DNA of 44,861 bases from Mastigocoleus sp. MO_188.B34 (GTDB lineage: Bacteria > Cyanobacteriota > Cyanobacteriia > Cyanobacteriales > Nostocaceae): assembly GCF_030065675.1 (NCBI RefSeq), contig NZ_JASJDK010000073.1:1-44861 (forward strand), read 5' to 3'. Both the position numbers and the translations under genes were made by a program. This document shows, in pieces, positions 8,667-17,754 of this stretch (the stretch's first letter is position 1; every line of letters starts with the position of its first letter). The notes beneath the pieces were generated by a model that saw only the letters and a list, made by a program, of their open reading frames with translations, had not been told where the DNA came from and searched no databases.

Positions 8667-10061
8667 TTAGTTCAGTAAACTACGTATAAATTCAATTGCT
8701 GCTTGCGAATCGGGAATCTCATTCGCGAGTAGCTCTACAAATTGCTGAGGTGAAAAATGTGGATTATCGGCTAAAGTATCTTCGATAATCAAATTTGCCA
8801 TTGGCCCAATATGATAGGCTAATTTTTCTTGACAACATTGAATAAAGTTTGCATCTAGATAAGAAATTTTCCCGGTACCCTGTTCGGAGCGAAATTCTCG
8901 ATTTGTTGGATTTTGTGAATGAAATCCTTGATTTCTTTGATTCTGTGGGTAAAATTCTCGATTGGTTTGATATTGTGAATTTAACTCCTGATTTGTCGGA
9001 GTTGGTGAGTAAAATCTCCTATTTGTTGAAGAAATATTCCTTGATTGATTTTCTGGTAAATATGACTTTTCTGGCACTCCTGCAAATGAGTTGTCAGGAT
9101 TATAAATAAATGCTGTAGGGGGCGTACCGGATATAGGGTTTTGTAAGAATGTAGAGGAATTATTCAGATTGTTTACACCTCGATTTTCTGCACCCAAATT
9201 TTCCAGACTAGCGAGAGTTTCTATTGCTGTTTGATAACGTATTTTAGGAGTATCAGCCAACATTCTGTCGAGTACTCTAGCAAAAGCATCACTCACATTA
9301 GTATATTGACGCCACTGCCACTCTAATGAATATTGGTTCATCAATGATGATGGCTCTTTAGCTGTCATCAAAACGATTGCAGTCACACCTAAAGCATAAA
9401 GATCGCTGCTAGGGGAACAAATTCCCAAACTAATTTGTTCTCGGGGGGCATATCCAACTTTTCCAACCAAAGAAACTTTTCCTACAAAGGTATTTCTTTC
9501 AGTCTGAAGTGTTTGACCAATACCAGCAATTTGTTTCCCGACACCAAAATCAATCAGTACGGGTATATTTTTCCCATCAGGTAACATGATATTGTCGGGA
9601 GAGATATCGCGATGGATAATATTATGCTGATGGACGTATTCCAAAACAGGTAGTAAATTTTTTAGCCACTCAATAACCTCATTTTCAGTAAAAGTTAAAC
9701 CTTGTCTTTGACGTTCTGCTAACAAGGTAGAGTAGGTTTTCCCATTTACAAATTCTTGAACTAGGAATAGTCTATTATCCCCCTCAAAACATGCCAGAAA
9801 ACGAGGAATTTGAGGATGTTCCAATTGGTGAAGAATTTTTGCTTCCCTTCTAAATAAATCTCGGCATTTTTCTAAACCTCCTAAGCCAGTTCCCACTGGA
9901 GCGAATTCTTTGAGAACGCATGGCTCATTGAAACGCCGACTATCAAAAGCTAGGTAAGTTCGCCCTAGACCCCCTTGACCTAACAGTCGCTCAATGATGT
10001 AGCGATTATCAACCAAAGTACCTGAGGTAATTTCTGGTTTTGTTATAGGGGAATAAGACAT
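8667..10061 (-). CDS. Serine/threonine protein kinase with Asn/Gln-rich repeat linker
   Basis: The protein is 464 aa. The kinase domain spans about residues 20-285: glycine loop LLGQGGLGRTYLAF, VLKEF lysine, catalytic loop IIHRDISPDNIML and LIDFGVGK. In the catalytic loop the usual HRDxKxxN lysine is Ser, a variant common in one group of cyanobacterial kinases. Residues about 300-400 are low complexity and include four 10-residue units of the type SQxxTNREFY, encoded by a 30-bp tandem repeat. A conserved-looking C-terminal module of about 65 residues (YLDANFIQCCQEK onward) ends the chain; I do not know its name. There is no membrane helix. The gene converges on the heme/HAMP receptor. Confidence 0.92.
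   Translation of the reverse strand: MSYSPITKPEITSGTLVDNRYIIERLLGQGGLGRTYLAFDSRRFNEPCVLKEFAPVGTGLGGLEKCRDLFRREAKILHQLEHPQIPRFLACFEGDNRLFLVQEFVNGKTYSTLLAERQRQGLTFTENEVIEWLKNLLPVLEYVHQHNIIHRDISPDNIMLPDGKNIPVLIDFGVGKQIAGIGQTLQTERNTFVGKVSLVGKVGYAPREQISLGICSPSSDLYALGVTAIVLMTAKEPSSLMNQYSLEWQWRQYTNVSDAFARVLDRMLADTPKIRYQTAIETLASLENLGAENRGVNNLNNSSTFLQNPISGTPPTAFIYNPDNSFAGVPEKSYLPENQSRNISSTNRRFYSPTPTNQELNSQYQTNREFYPQNQRNQGFHSQNPTNREFRSEQGTGKISYLDANFIQCCQEKLAYHIGPMANLIIEDTLADNPHFSPQQFVELLANEIPDSQAAIEFIRSLLN
8891..9010. repeat. 30-bp tandem repeat inside the kinase gene
   Basis: Four consecutive diverged 30-bp units (8891-8920, 8921-8950, 8951-8980, 8981-9010) share a gaaattctcgatttgttgg-type core and encode 10-residue linker repeats. 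Because the unit is a multiple of three, changes in copy number would keep the frame. Confidence 0.8.
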
Positions 10062-10699
10062 CTTATTAAGCTCCCGATTATATCAAGTTTTATATATATA
10101 TAGTTGTGGACGCTGCAAGGTATGCATAAAATTATGCAAAAAATAGATAATTATTTTTTTCGTTGTTATTATTTGGTATTGTACGCTCAAAATTAAGCGA
10201 TTAATTTGAAACTCTTAAGAAGAGTAGCAAATACTTATAAGTGAGTTTAAATTGGGTCTCCTGCAGCGAGTGTTAGCCAGGGATGTTCAAAAAGCTGTGC
10301 TTAATAAAGCACTGTTTACGAATACTGTACCTATAAGTGATTTTCCACAAAAAAATGACAACGAACCATTAAGTTTTATATATTAATTTTCATAAATACG
10401 TAGATTAAAAATTAAATTTAGCAAGAATATTATTTGAATGTTATGAATACATGACTTGTAGTGGATTTCTACTCGGTGAATGACAGGTAATATGTTGTGG
10501 GGAAAGCGTCTTTGGGCATCTAAATGTACCTCATTGAATTGTAAACGGTATTCTATCTTTTCGTTGTATAAAATATTTTATTAATAATTTCTGTTGAGAA
10601 ACGCCTTCGTGCAGACTGATCGCGTACATATTCAAAAGGCGTTTCTACAATTGTGTTCTGCTAACTCCTACTGTGTTTACGTCCCACTTTGATAAATTA
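10062..10699. other. Intergenic region with a long-loop palindrome
   Basis: This gap holds the kinase promoter side (a TATATATATA run near 10093) and the downstream side of the PhnD-like gene. The only strong structure is an inverted repeat with arms GAAACGCCTT (10598-10607) and AAGGCGTTTC (10636-10645). No credible ORF is present. Confidence 0.5.
10598..10645. repeat. Palindrome near the PhnD-like gene end
   Basis: Perfect 10-bp arms (10598-10607 and 10636-10645) enclose 28 nt. Just outside them further bases match imperfectly (GTTGA against TACAAC). It sits about 55 bp beyond the stop codon of the minus-strand lipoprotein gene and could act as an mRNA end. No T tract follows. Confidence 0.5.
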
Positions 10700-11590
10700 T
10701 TAATTAGCGGCAGTAGGTTCTGCTGGGTAAAGTAAAACTGCAGGTGTTTCTTCAACCCGCTGTTCGAGTGGTCTCACTTTTTCAACTAATTTAATAAATT
10801 GTTTGTAGTTAGGAATTTTGGCGCTGGGCACATAACCTGCATCAGCAGTAATATGTGCTGGAGCTTCCTCCATTGCTCTGCGAATTTGCTGCTCGCGATT
10901 TCTTTCAACTGTTGGTGCTAGCAGTACGACTCCTGATGGAATATAGCGACCCTCATGTATGATTCTAAAATTTGTTTTTGGTTGTACTTGTCGATAACGT
11001 TCAAAATTCTTTTTGGATATTGCCCCAGCATCAACTGTTCCTTGGCTAATTAATTCCATCAATTTTTTGGGGGTAGAAGCAAAGTTAATTTCTTTGAGGG
11101 TAAGACCAAACATGTCATATAAAGGAACATAATAACCGGCAGCAGAACCTCTTTGTCCTAAAGCAATGCTCTTATTAGCTAAATCAGAAATCTTTTGAAT
11201 TGGACTATCATCGCGGACAATAATTAGAGGAGTTTGAACACTGCTAATTTCCGCCATTGAAAATATAGGTTCGTAACGCTTTTTACCAATTGCGATCGCT
11301 GCTAAACCGGGAGGTGCAAACACCATGTCCCAGTTTCGCGAGCGAATTTGTCTGATAGCTCGTAATTCGTTGTAAGTTGGCTCAATATCAACTATGGATC
11401 GTGTTTTGGTAGATAGATAGGTTTTAAAACGGTCGTATTGTTGTTGGGAAAGCTTGGTTTCACCATAATTAACTACACCTACCGTCAATTTCTTCGGGAC
11501 TTTTGGTTTTTCAGCACCACCAAAGCATCCCGAAATCGATATACCAATAAATATTAATAACTGCAATAGCAGTAAAGGACGGGAAAACAT
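10700..11590 (-). CDS. PhnD/PhnD-like periplasmic substrate-binding lipoprotein
   Basis: I chose the ATG at 11588-11590, giving 296 aa starting MFSRPLLLLQLLIF, because it puts a perfect lipoprotein signal at the N-terminus: hydrophobic core then SISGC, with the lipidated Cys at residue 22. An upstream start would add 32 unlikely residues. The mature part matches phosphate/phosphonate-type binding proteins (type 2 periplasmic fold). It has LTVGVVNYGE at the start, a WDMVFAPPGLAAIA core, the ISDLANKSIALGQRGSAAGYYVP hinge in pieces, and a VDAGAISKKNFERY element. No PhnC or PhnE transporter genes are adjacent, so it may serve as a sensor or solitary binding protein. It is divergent from the FHA-ABC exporter, about 208 bp away. 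Confidence 0.85.
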   Translation of the reverse strand: MFSRPLLLLQLLIFIGISISGCFGGAEKPKVPKKLTVGVVNYGETKLSQQQYDRFKTYLSTKTRSIVDIEPTYNELRAIRQIRSRNWDMVFAPPGLAAIAIGKKRYEPIFSMAEISSVQTPLIIVRDDSPIQKISDLANKSIALGQRGSAAGYYVPLYDMFGLTLKEINFASTPKKLMELISQGTVDAGAISKKNFERYRQVQPKTNFRIIHEGRYIPSGVVLLAPTVERNREQQIRRAMEEAPAHITADAGYVPSAKIPNYKQFIKLVEKVRPLEQRVEETPAVLLYPAEPTAAN

Positions 11591-11798
11591 AATAGATTTA
11601 TGTAAAAGGAATGAAACTGAATTTATTTTGGAGTAGGTTTTAGAATAATTATCTCTGTTACTTGAAGCGGGTGGTGTAAATACCAAAAAAACTTTATTTT
11701 TGCTGGAAAAATGTTATTAGCAGATGAAACTTATAAATAGATATTGACAGAAATACTCAGTCCCCGATCATTATAAAAGCAATTAATAAAAAACAGTC

Positions 11799-14228
11799 AT
11801 GACTGCTAGATTCGATGAAACTCTTTTTAGACCACAACCTTTTTTAGAATTGGAAAATCAAGGTCAAAGACTACGATTGGATTTAGAAAAATTAGAACAT
11901 CGCTTGGGACGGGGTCGTGAATGGGCTGACTTAGATGTTCCAATTGGTTGGGAAGTTGTTTCCCGAAAACAAGCAACTTTACGTAAAGAAGGGGAAGATT
12001 ACAGAATTTTTGATGGTGACGGTTCTACTCCTAGCCGAAATGGTATCTTTCTAGATCGGGCTAGAATCAATCAGACAGAAGGCTGTATTCTCAGGGATGG
12101 GATGCAACTGGAAATTGGCTTATCTCCTCATAACCGTATTACCTTAACTTATTATCACCCCGGCGACCAACCAGTTTCACTTCCTAGTAATCGGCGATTG
12201 GGCTTAAGAAATCTTAAGCAATGGCCAGTACAAATAGGTCGAGCCCTGAGGACGGATGATTACTCTTCGATGGAGTTGGACGCACCGACTGTTTCTCGCT
12301 TACATGCCACAATTTATCCAGATGCGAAAGGTGGACATGTTTTACAAGATTTAAGCACCAACGGTACTTTCGTTGATGGTCAAAGGATATCCAAACGTTT
12401 CCAATTAAGAAATGGAAATCGGATTAACATTGGTCCTTTTACTTTGGCTTATTCTCCAGATTCATTAGAATTACTGGATAGTGGTAGTCAAATTCGTCTT
12501 GATGTTGATCGCCTCACACGCAAAGTGAAAATCAAAGGTGGGGCTGAAAAGGCTATTCTCAATGATATTTCGTTAGTTATTGAACCTGGGCAGTTAGTGG
12601 CTTTAGTGGGGGGTAGTGGTGCGGGTAAATCCACTTTAATGAAATCATTGTTGGGAATAGAACGGGTATCATCGGGTACAGTGTATCTGAATGGAGATAA
12701 TTTACGTCAAAATTGGGCATTGTATCGCTCGCAAATTGGTTATGTACCCCAGGATGATATCGTCCATCCCGATTTAAGAGTTGAAGAAGTAATTGCTTAT
12801 GCGTGTAAGTTAAGATTACCTCCCGATACTGATGTTAGACAAATTGTAGAAACAACTTTAGAACAAATAAAACTGACCCATGTCAGAACTAACTTTATTC
12901 GTAATTTAAGTGGCGGACAGCGTAAGCGAGTTAGTATTGGCGTTGAACTTTTAGCCGATCCTAAATTATTCTTTTTGGACGAACCAACTTCCGGTCTCGA
13001 CCCTGGTTTAGACAAAGAAATGATGCGGTTACTACGAGAACTTGCGGATCAGGGTAGAACAGTGGTGCTAGTTACCCATGCTACTGCAAATATTGAAGTT
13101 TGCGATCGCATTACATTTATGGGGCGTGGTGGGAAACTATGTTATTTTGGACCACCAAAGGAAGCTTTAAGCTTTTTTGACATGCCTTCAGAAGATTTAA
13201 AATATTTCTCAGATATTTATATCAAACTAGACCAAGGTGGTGCTCCAGCACATGTAGTCCAGACAGTTAATAATTGGTCCCAGAGATACCATCAATCTCC
13301 CCAATATCAAAAGTATGTTACTAGGCAGCTAAAACCAGGTGAAGAAAGTAAATTTAAAACAGACGATCGAATTCATACGGGAATATCTCCACTTAAGCAG
13401 TTGTGGTTGCTTTCTAAGCGTTATTTGCAATTAGTTCTTCGAGATCGTTCCAGTATTATATTTTCATTGGTATCAGGTCCGATTGCGATTGCTTTAACGG
13501 CTTGGATCTTAAAAGATGAAACTCCCTTAAATAAATTAGATCCTGCAGAAATTACTCAAGGACCATTAGCACTGAAGTTACTGTTTATTTTTAGCTGTAT
13601 TGGTATTTGGGTGGGACTTTCTAGTTCGGTACGGGAAATTGTTAAGGAAGCCGCAATTTACGCCCGAGAAAGACTGATTAATTTGGGTTTATTTTCCTAC
13701 TTAGGTTCAAAAGTTCTCATTCGTTCCGGTTTAGTCATCCTGCAAACTCTGTTAGTTACAGCAACGGTTTTAATTGGTTTTAAAGGACCGGAGTATAATC
13801 TTATGCCTTGGGCTTTAGGTTTGGGAATTACAACTTTTTTAACCTTATTTGCCAGTGTTAGTCTCAGTTTAATGATTTCTGCTGCTGTCAAAAATGAAAA
13901 TGAGGCTAATAGTATTTTGCCTTTAATTATGATTCCCCAAATAATTCTTTCGGGAGTTTTATTTGAATTAAAAGGAATATCCGCGAAGCTGGGCTGGCTG
14001 ACAATTAGTCGATGGTCGATGGGTGCTTATGGATCGCTCATTGATGTCAATGACATGATACCTAGCACAACTCCAGGTGCACCATCTTTTGATGATATAT
14101 TTACTGCATCTTCTGTATATGATGCTACTTGGAAAAATTTAGGTTTAAACTGGGGTATTTTACTGTTACACTCCGCAATCTATTTGATTGTGGCGTTGAT
14201 TCTACAAAAACGTAAAGACATTGTGTGA
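11799..14228 (+). CDS. FHA-domain ABC exporter, ABCG-like (two FHA domains, ATPase, ABC-2 membrane domain)
   Basis: The 809-residue protein has two N-terminal forkhead-associated domains. The second is clearest: VQIGRALRTDD, then TVSRLHATI and DLSTNGTFVDG, a complete phosphothreonine-binding pattern. The first (about residues 20-110) is more divergent (VVSRKQATL, SRNGIFLD). The ATPase follows with Walker A GGSGAGKSTLMKSL, signature LSGGQRKRVSIG, Walker B LFFLDEP and H-loop VLVTHA. A C-terminal ABC-2 type membrane region of about six helices ends the chain. This is an ABCG-like half transporter of the kind represented by mycobacterial Rv1747, whose FHA domains bind kinase-phosphorylated threonines. 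Two Ser/Thr kinases lie within 9 kb, so phospho-control is plausible. The substrate is unknown. Confidence 0.93.
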   Translation: MTARFDETLFRPQPFLELENQGQRLRLDLEKLEHRLGRGREWADLDVPIGWEVVSRKQATLRKEGEDYRIFDGDGSTPSRNGIFLDRARINQTEGCILRDGMQLEIGLSPHNRITLTYYHPGDQPVSLPSNRRLGLRNLKQWPVQIGRALRTDDYSSMELDAPTVSRLHATIYPDAKGGHVLQDLSTNGTFVDGQRISKRFQLRNGNRINIGPFTLAYSPDSLELLDSGSQIRLDVDRLTRKVKIKGGAEKAILNDISLVIEPGQLVALVGGSGAGKSTLMKSLLGIERVSSGTVYLNGDNLRQNWALYRSQIGYVPQDDIVHPDLRVEEVIAYACKLRLPPDTDVRQIVETTLEQIKLTHVRTNFIRNLSGGQRKRVSIGVELLADPKLFFLDEPTSGLDPGLDKEMMRLLRELADQGRTVVLVTHATANIEVCDRITFMGRGGKLCYFGPPKEALSFFDMPSEDLKYFSDIYIKLDQGGAPAHVVQTVNNWSQRYHQSPQYQKYVTRQLKPGEESKFKTDDRIHTGISPLKQLWLLSKRYLQLVLRDRSSIIFSLVSGPIAIALTAWILKDETPLNKLDPAEITQGPLALKLLFIFSCIGIWVGLSSSVREIVKEAAIYARERLINLGLFSYLGSKVLIRSGLVILQTLLVTATVLIGFKGPEYNLMPWALGLGITTFLTLFASVSLSLMISAAVKNENEANSILPLIMIPQIILSGVLFELKGISAKLGWLTISRWSMGAYGSLIDVNDMIPSTTPGAPSFDDIFTASSVYDATWKNLGLNWGILLLHSAIYLIVALILQKRKDIV

Positions 14229-14235
14229 ATTTGGG

Positions 14236-14284
14236 AGTCAGAAATCAGAAGTCAGAAGTCAGAAGTCAGAAGTCAGAAGTCAGA
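14236..14284. repeat. STRR-type heptamer array AGTCAGA
   Basis: Seven head-to-tail heptamers (AGTCAGA, the second reading AATCAGA) follow the exporter stop codon. Degenerate relatives (AGTCAGG, AGTTAGG) continue at about 14341-14378. This is the same class of repeat as the array at 1330-1399. Confidence 0.85.
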
Positions 14285-14302
14285 ATTATGCGCAATACCT
14301 AC

Positions 14303-14340
14303 AGTACGCTTACGCTAGGTCGCGCATCGCTTCGCTAACA
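14303..14340. repeat. Dispersed cyanobacterial repeat fragment
   Basis: A GC-richer block containing TACGCTTACGCTAGG and CGCATCGCTTCGCTAAC interrupts the heptamers. Very similar strings are common in Nostoc-type intergenic DNA; here I assign it on resemblance only. Confidence 0.4.
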
Positions 14341-14430
14341 GGAGTTAGGAATCAGAAGTTAGGAGTCAGGAGTCAGGATTAAGGAGCTAGAATCAAGAAG
14401 AACAAGAATTTACTTCCTAATCCCTAATTC

Positions 14431-15645
14431 CTAATCCCCAATCCCTTCTTGAATCCACTCCAAATGTTGGGATAACAGCTTTGCTAAATCATATTTTTCT
14501 AAGATTGTTTCTCGTGCTTTCGCCCGAATTGAAGACATTTGGTTTGGGTGGTCGAGAACTTCTTCTACGCGATCGCAAATTTCCTCAGGTGAGAAGAAGT
14601 CTACTAGTAAGCCATTAACACCGTCTTCAATTACCTCGGTAACAGGAGCGGTGCTAGAAGCAACTATTAAACAACCTGTAGATAAAGCTTCTAGCATTGA
14701 CCAAGAAAGTACAAATGGACGAGTTAAATAAACGTGAACGGAGGAAGCTTGCAAAACTTGTAGGTATTGATTGTAAGGAAGTAAACCCGTAAAGTGAACT
14801 CTATTTAAATCTAGAGATACTTTATTTAACATTAATTGTTTATAAGTTTTGCCATCGGGAAGCTGTTTCCCATAAGCAACTCTATCCTCACCAACAATCA
14901 CTACATGACAATCAGGTCTTCTTTGCTGAAGTAAAGCTACAGTTTCGATAAATTGCGGAAAACCTCTATACGGTTCCATTCCCCGCGCCACATAGGTGAC
15001 AATTTCTTTTGCGTGGGAAAGGTCAAGATTTATTTCCGGTAAGATTAGTTTTGCTCCCGGTTTTGGTTGAAAATATGTTGTATCCACACCATCATGGCAG
15101 ACAGTAATTTTACTATGATATTCTGGTGGGAACTGCTGACGCTGCCAATAAGTAGGAGAAAGACCGCGATCGCAACTGTAAAGGTCTATGAGAATGGGAG
15201 CATTTTTGATGCGAATTCGGGCTTCACTATCTGCATTTAATGGATCTGTAGAATCAAAGTCTGCATCCGAGCCATGGGCGTGATAAAACCATTCAAAATA
15301 AGATAATAACTTCGCTTGAGGAAAAATATCTTTAATAAATAAAGTGGGACCCCAACCGGAATGACCGTAAACAACATCTGGAATAAAATTCTTTTTTTTA
15401 AGTTCTTCGGCTAAACGATAGACAGCTTGACCTTGAAGAACAGCTTTTTCTAATGGTTGGACGTAATGATGTGTTTCCGGTCGCACTTCTCGTGAAGGAC
15501 TATAAATTGCTTTATAAACACCTTTCATAGAACCATCACGACGGTTAGTACCAAAAATAACTTGATTATTAGAATCTGAAGCTAACTTTGCCGCTAAATG
15601 GCGAAATTGAGCCGGAAAATTAGGATGTAAAAATAAAATACGCAT
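14431..15645 (-). CDS. Family 4 glycosyltransferase
   Basis: The 404-residue protein is a GT-B fold glycosyltransferase, transferring a sugar from an activated donor to an unknown acceptor. It starts MRILFLHPNFPAQFRHLA, typical of a cyanobacterial GT4 subgroup, with an acceptor half containing VVYGHSGWGP. The donor half has a KEIVTYVARGMEPYRGF stretch, HVVIVGEDRVAYG, and the E-x7-E type region LSWSMLEALSTGCLIVASST followed by VIEDGVNGLLVDFF. There is no signal peptide or membrane helix, so it is cytosolic. It stands alone, with an RTX protein gene about 850 bp away. Polysaccharide or glycolipid synthesis is likely in general; a specific pathway cannot be read from context. Confidence 0.9.
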   Translation of the reverse strand: MRILFLHPNFPAQFRHLAAKLASDSNNQVIFGTNRRDGSMKGVYKAIYSPSREVRPETHHYVQPLEKAVLQGQAVYRLAEELKKKNFIPDVVYGHSGWGPTLFIKDIFPQAKLLSYFEWFYHAHGSDADFDSTDPLNADSEARIRIKNAPILIDLYSCDRGLSPTYWQRQQFPPEYHSKITVCHDGVDTTYFQPKPGAKLILPEINLDLSHAKEIVTYVARGMEPYRGFPQFIETVALLQQRRPDCHVVIVGEDRVAYGKQLPDGKTYKQLMLNKVSLDLNRVHFTGLLPYNQYLQVLQASSVHVYLTRPFVLSWSMLEALSTGCLIVASSTAPVTEVIEDGVNGLLVDFFSPEEICDRVEEVLDHPNQMSSIRAKARETILEKYDLAKLLSQHLEWIQEGIGD

Positions 15646-16496
15646 AACCTTGATTTAGCAAAAACTCATGAGTTTGCCAAGTAAACTAGTTTACATTAGC
15701 TTTTATCGGTCGTTTGGTGGTCTAATACTCTTTATATTCCCTGAGGGAAATTGTAAAAAAATTGAGAAAGTATTTTGTGCTGGTTGAAACTCCCCAAATC
15801 CTCTCTAATTCATAAATAGGGATAGTTTAATATTTTTTTTAATATTTTTTTGATAAAGAGAGTTGATTTTCTAAAGTAATAATACCTTGTTTTATAAATT
15901 ACAAGTATTTCGCTTTAAAACTAGGTCCAAACACTAAATCAAATTTAACAAAAAAGATACTTTTCATACTCAGTACTTACATCAGTATATTTACATCGAT
16001 TACAAGTAAATTAACTTAATATTTGTATCCTAATTTCCTTGCTTTGAGAGGCTGATTAATTCTGTTGATTATTCAGTTTGATGTGAAGAATTTAATGGCT
16101 GTAGTAGGAAAATTAATTGTTTAAACAAACTGATTATACATTTATTCGGAAATATTATTAGTGTAATCACTATGTTTGTGATTGTATTAATTCAGTCATT
16201 ATATGAAGTTGGCTTATAAATTCATTCTTATATCAATCTTTATAAAAATATGGTGTTTCAGTAATGTAGCTTTGTTATTGTATGGCTTAATTAGAGCAAA
16301 AGAGATTGAGGAGCGATCCAAGACCTCTTTTTTTATAGTTATTTTGAAGTTATAAGATTTTTACCAAATTTTGATTGATGCGTTGATTTGGTAGAAGCTA
16401 AGCCGAATGAATGGGATTTTTGTTTTTTGTCTCTCCCTCACACAATACAACCCATCGTAGTTCACAACTAAATTATTAAAGGTTTTTAAATTGAAC
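15646..16496. other. AT-rich intergenic region upstream of the RTX gene
   Basis: About 850 bp between two divergent genes, hence with both promoters. Near 16308-16333 a short imperfect stem (GAGG/CCTC) runs into seven T residues and could be a weak terminator of a short transcript. No credible ORF is present. Confidence 0.45.
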
Positions 16497-17621
16497 ATGA
16501 ATAAAATTACCGGAAACAGAAATTCCAATATTATCTTCGGTACTCTACAAAATGATTTAATTAGAGGTTTGGGAGGAGCAGACAGAATTTTTGGTTTTGA
16601 TGGAAGTGACATTCTCATCGGTGAGAGCAGTACTGACATTTATGAAGCTGACCCTCCAGAAGGGGGGAATGATTTCCTCGATGGAGGTAAAGGAGACGAC
16701 TCGCTATTTGGGATCAACGGTGATGACTTTTTAATTGGTGGTGACGGTGATGATTCTCTCGATGGTGGTTTAGGGGATGATACCCTCATGGGAGGAGAAG
16801 GTGATGACACTCTTTTAGGTGGTGAAACCTTCCTCACCAGTGGGAATAACACCTTTTACGGTGGTGCTGGTAACGATCTGATTCAAGCTACATTCTTTGG
16901 TAACGATTTCGCCCGTGGTGGAGAAGGTAACGATACAATATTCGGCGGAGAAGGTGGTAATGATACCTTGATGGGTGGTAGTGGAGATGATTCTATTACT
17001 GGTGGTAGTAATAGATTCTCCGGAGAAGATAACGATAGTCTCATGGGTGGAAGTGGAAATGACACTATTTCTGGGGCTGAGGGAAATGACACCATCAAAG
17101 GTGGAAGAGATGATGATTCCTTAGATGGAGGTTTTGGTAGTGATCTAGTTTACGGTGAAGGTGGGAATGATTTTCTCTTTGGTGATTTTGGTAATGACAT
17201 CCTTGATGGTGGTGATGGAGATGATACCCTCAATGGTGGTTTAGGAGATGATACTTTAACTGGTGGTAGTGGTCGCGATCACTTTGAATTTGCTCCGAAT
17301 GATGGATTAGGTTTCAACAAAGAAGTTTTTGGAATGACCGACATTAAAGACTTCAGTTCGGGGATCGATAAAATTAGTTTGTCCCGTGAAACTTTTGCAC
17401 TCGCAAGTTTAGAGGATGATTTATTATCTCCAAGCGAATTTGCATTAGTGACAGATGATGCAGATGTAGGTAGTAGTAGTGCATCGATTGTTTACAGCAT
17501 GGCTACAGGAAACTTATTTTATAACCAAAATGGTAGTGAACTCGGTTTGGGAGCAGGGGGACAATTCGCGAATTTGGAAGGTATCCCAGAATTGAGTAAT
17601 ACAGATTTTAATTTGATTTAA
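16497..17621 (+). CDS. RTX-type calcium-binding repeat protein
   Basis: The ATG at 16497 gives 374 aa; a TTG two codons earlier is possible. Residues about 5-260 are glycine/aspartate-rich nonapeptides of the GGxGxDxLx type (for example GGDGDDSLDGGLGDDTL), which bind Ca2+ in a parallel beta-roll. The last 110 residues (RDHFEFAPNDG, DIKDFSSGIDKISL) form the usual C-terminal cap and secretion region. There is no N-terminal signal peptide, as expected for type I secretion; no transporter genes are adjacent. The protein has no recognisable enzymatic domain, so a structural or surface role is likely. The repetitive coding strand produces open antisense frames, which are not genes. Confidence 0.92.
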   Translation: MNKITGNRNSNIIFGTLQNDLIRGLGGADRIFGFDGSDILIGESSTDIYEADPPEGGNDFLDGGKGDDSLFGINGDDFLIGGDGDDSLDGGLGDDTLMGGEGDDTLLGGETFLTSGNNTFYGGAGNDLIQATFFGNDFARGGEGNDTIFGGEGGNDTLMGGSGDDSITGGSNRFSGEDNDSLMGGSGNDTISGAEGNDTIKGGRDDDSLDGGFGSDLVYGEGGNDFLFGDFGNDILDGGDGDDTLNGGLGDDTLTGGSGRDHFEFAPNDGLGFNKEVFGMTDIKDFSSGIDKISLSRETFALASLEDDLLSPSEFALVTDDADVGSSSASIVYSMATGNLFYNQNGSELGLGAGGQFANLEGIPELSNTDFNLI

Positions 17622-17655
17622 ATATTTGCCGTATTGCCATAGATTGATCGCTGCT

Positions 17656-17678
17656 AGGGACGCACTGACGTGCGCCCT
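17656..17678. terminator. Hairpin between convergent RTX and SDH-protease genes
   Basis: AGGGACGCAC and GTGCGCCCT form a stem with one mismatch around TGAC. It lies between two converging genes. No T tract follows on either strand, so it may be an mRNA-protecting or dispersed repeat hairpin rather than a true terminator. Confidence 0.4.
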
Positions 17679-17754
17679 GCAAATTGCTGTATTTTTACTC
17701 GCAAATCTATAGATCAACTTTGATTAAAACTTAAAACTTTACCTTTTGGTAGTC

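Noticed and set aside
8849-9109. 86-codon plus-strand ORF with repeated ILDLLDFVNE-type units
   Set aside because: It is antisense to the kinase linker; its periodicity is a by-product of the 30-bp repeat, and the sense frame has a clear kinase architecture.
16640-17098. Two minus-strand ORFs rich in Pro and Ser (16640-16852, 16883-17098)
   Set aside because: They are shadows of the RTX glycine/aspartate repeats on the other strand; composition is explained by the repeat codons.
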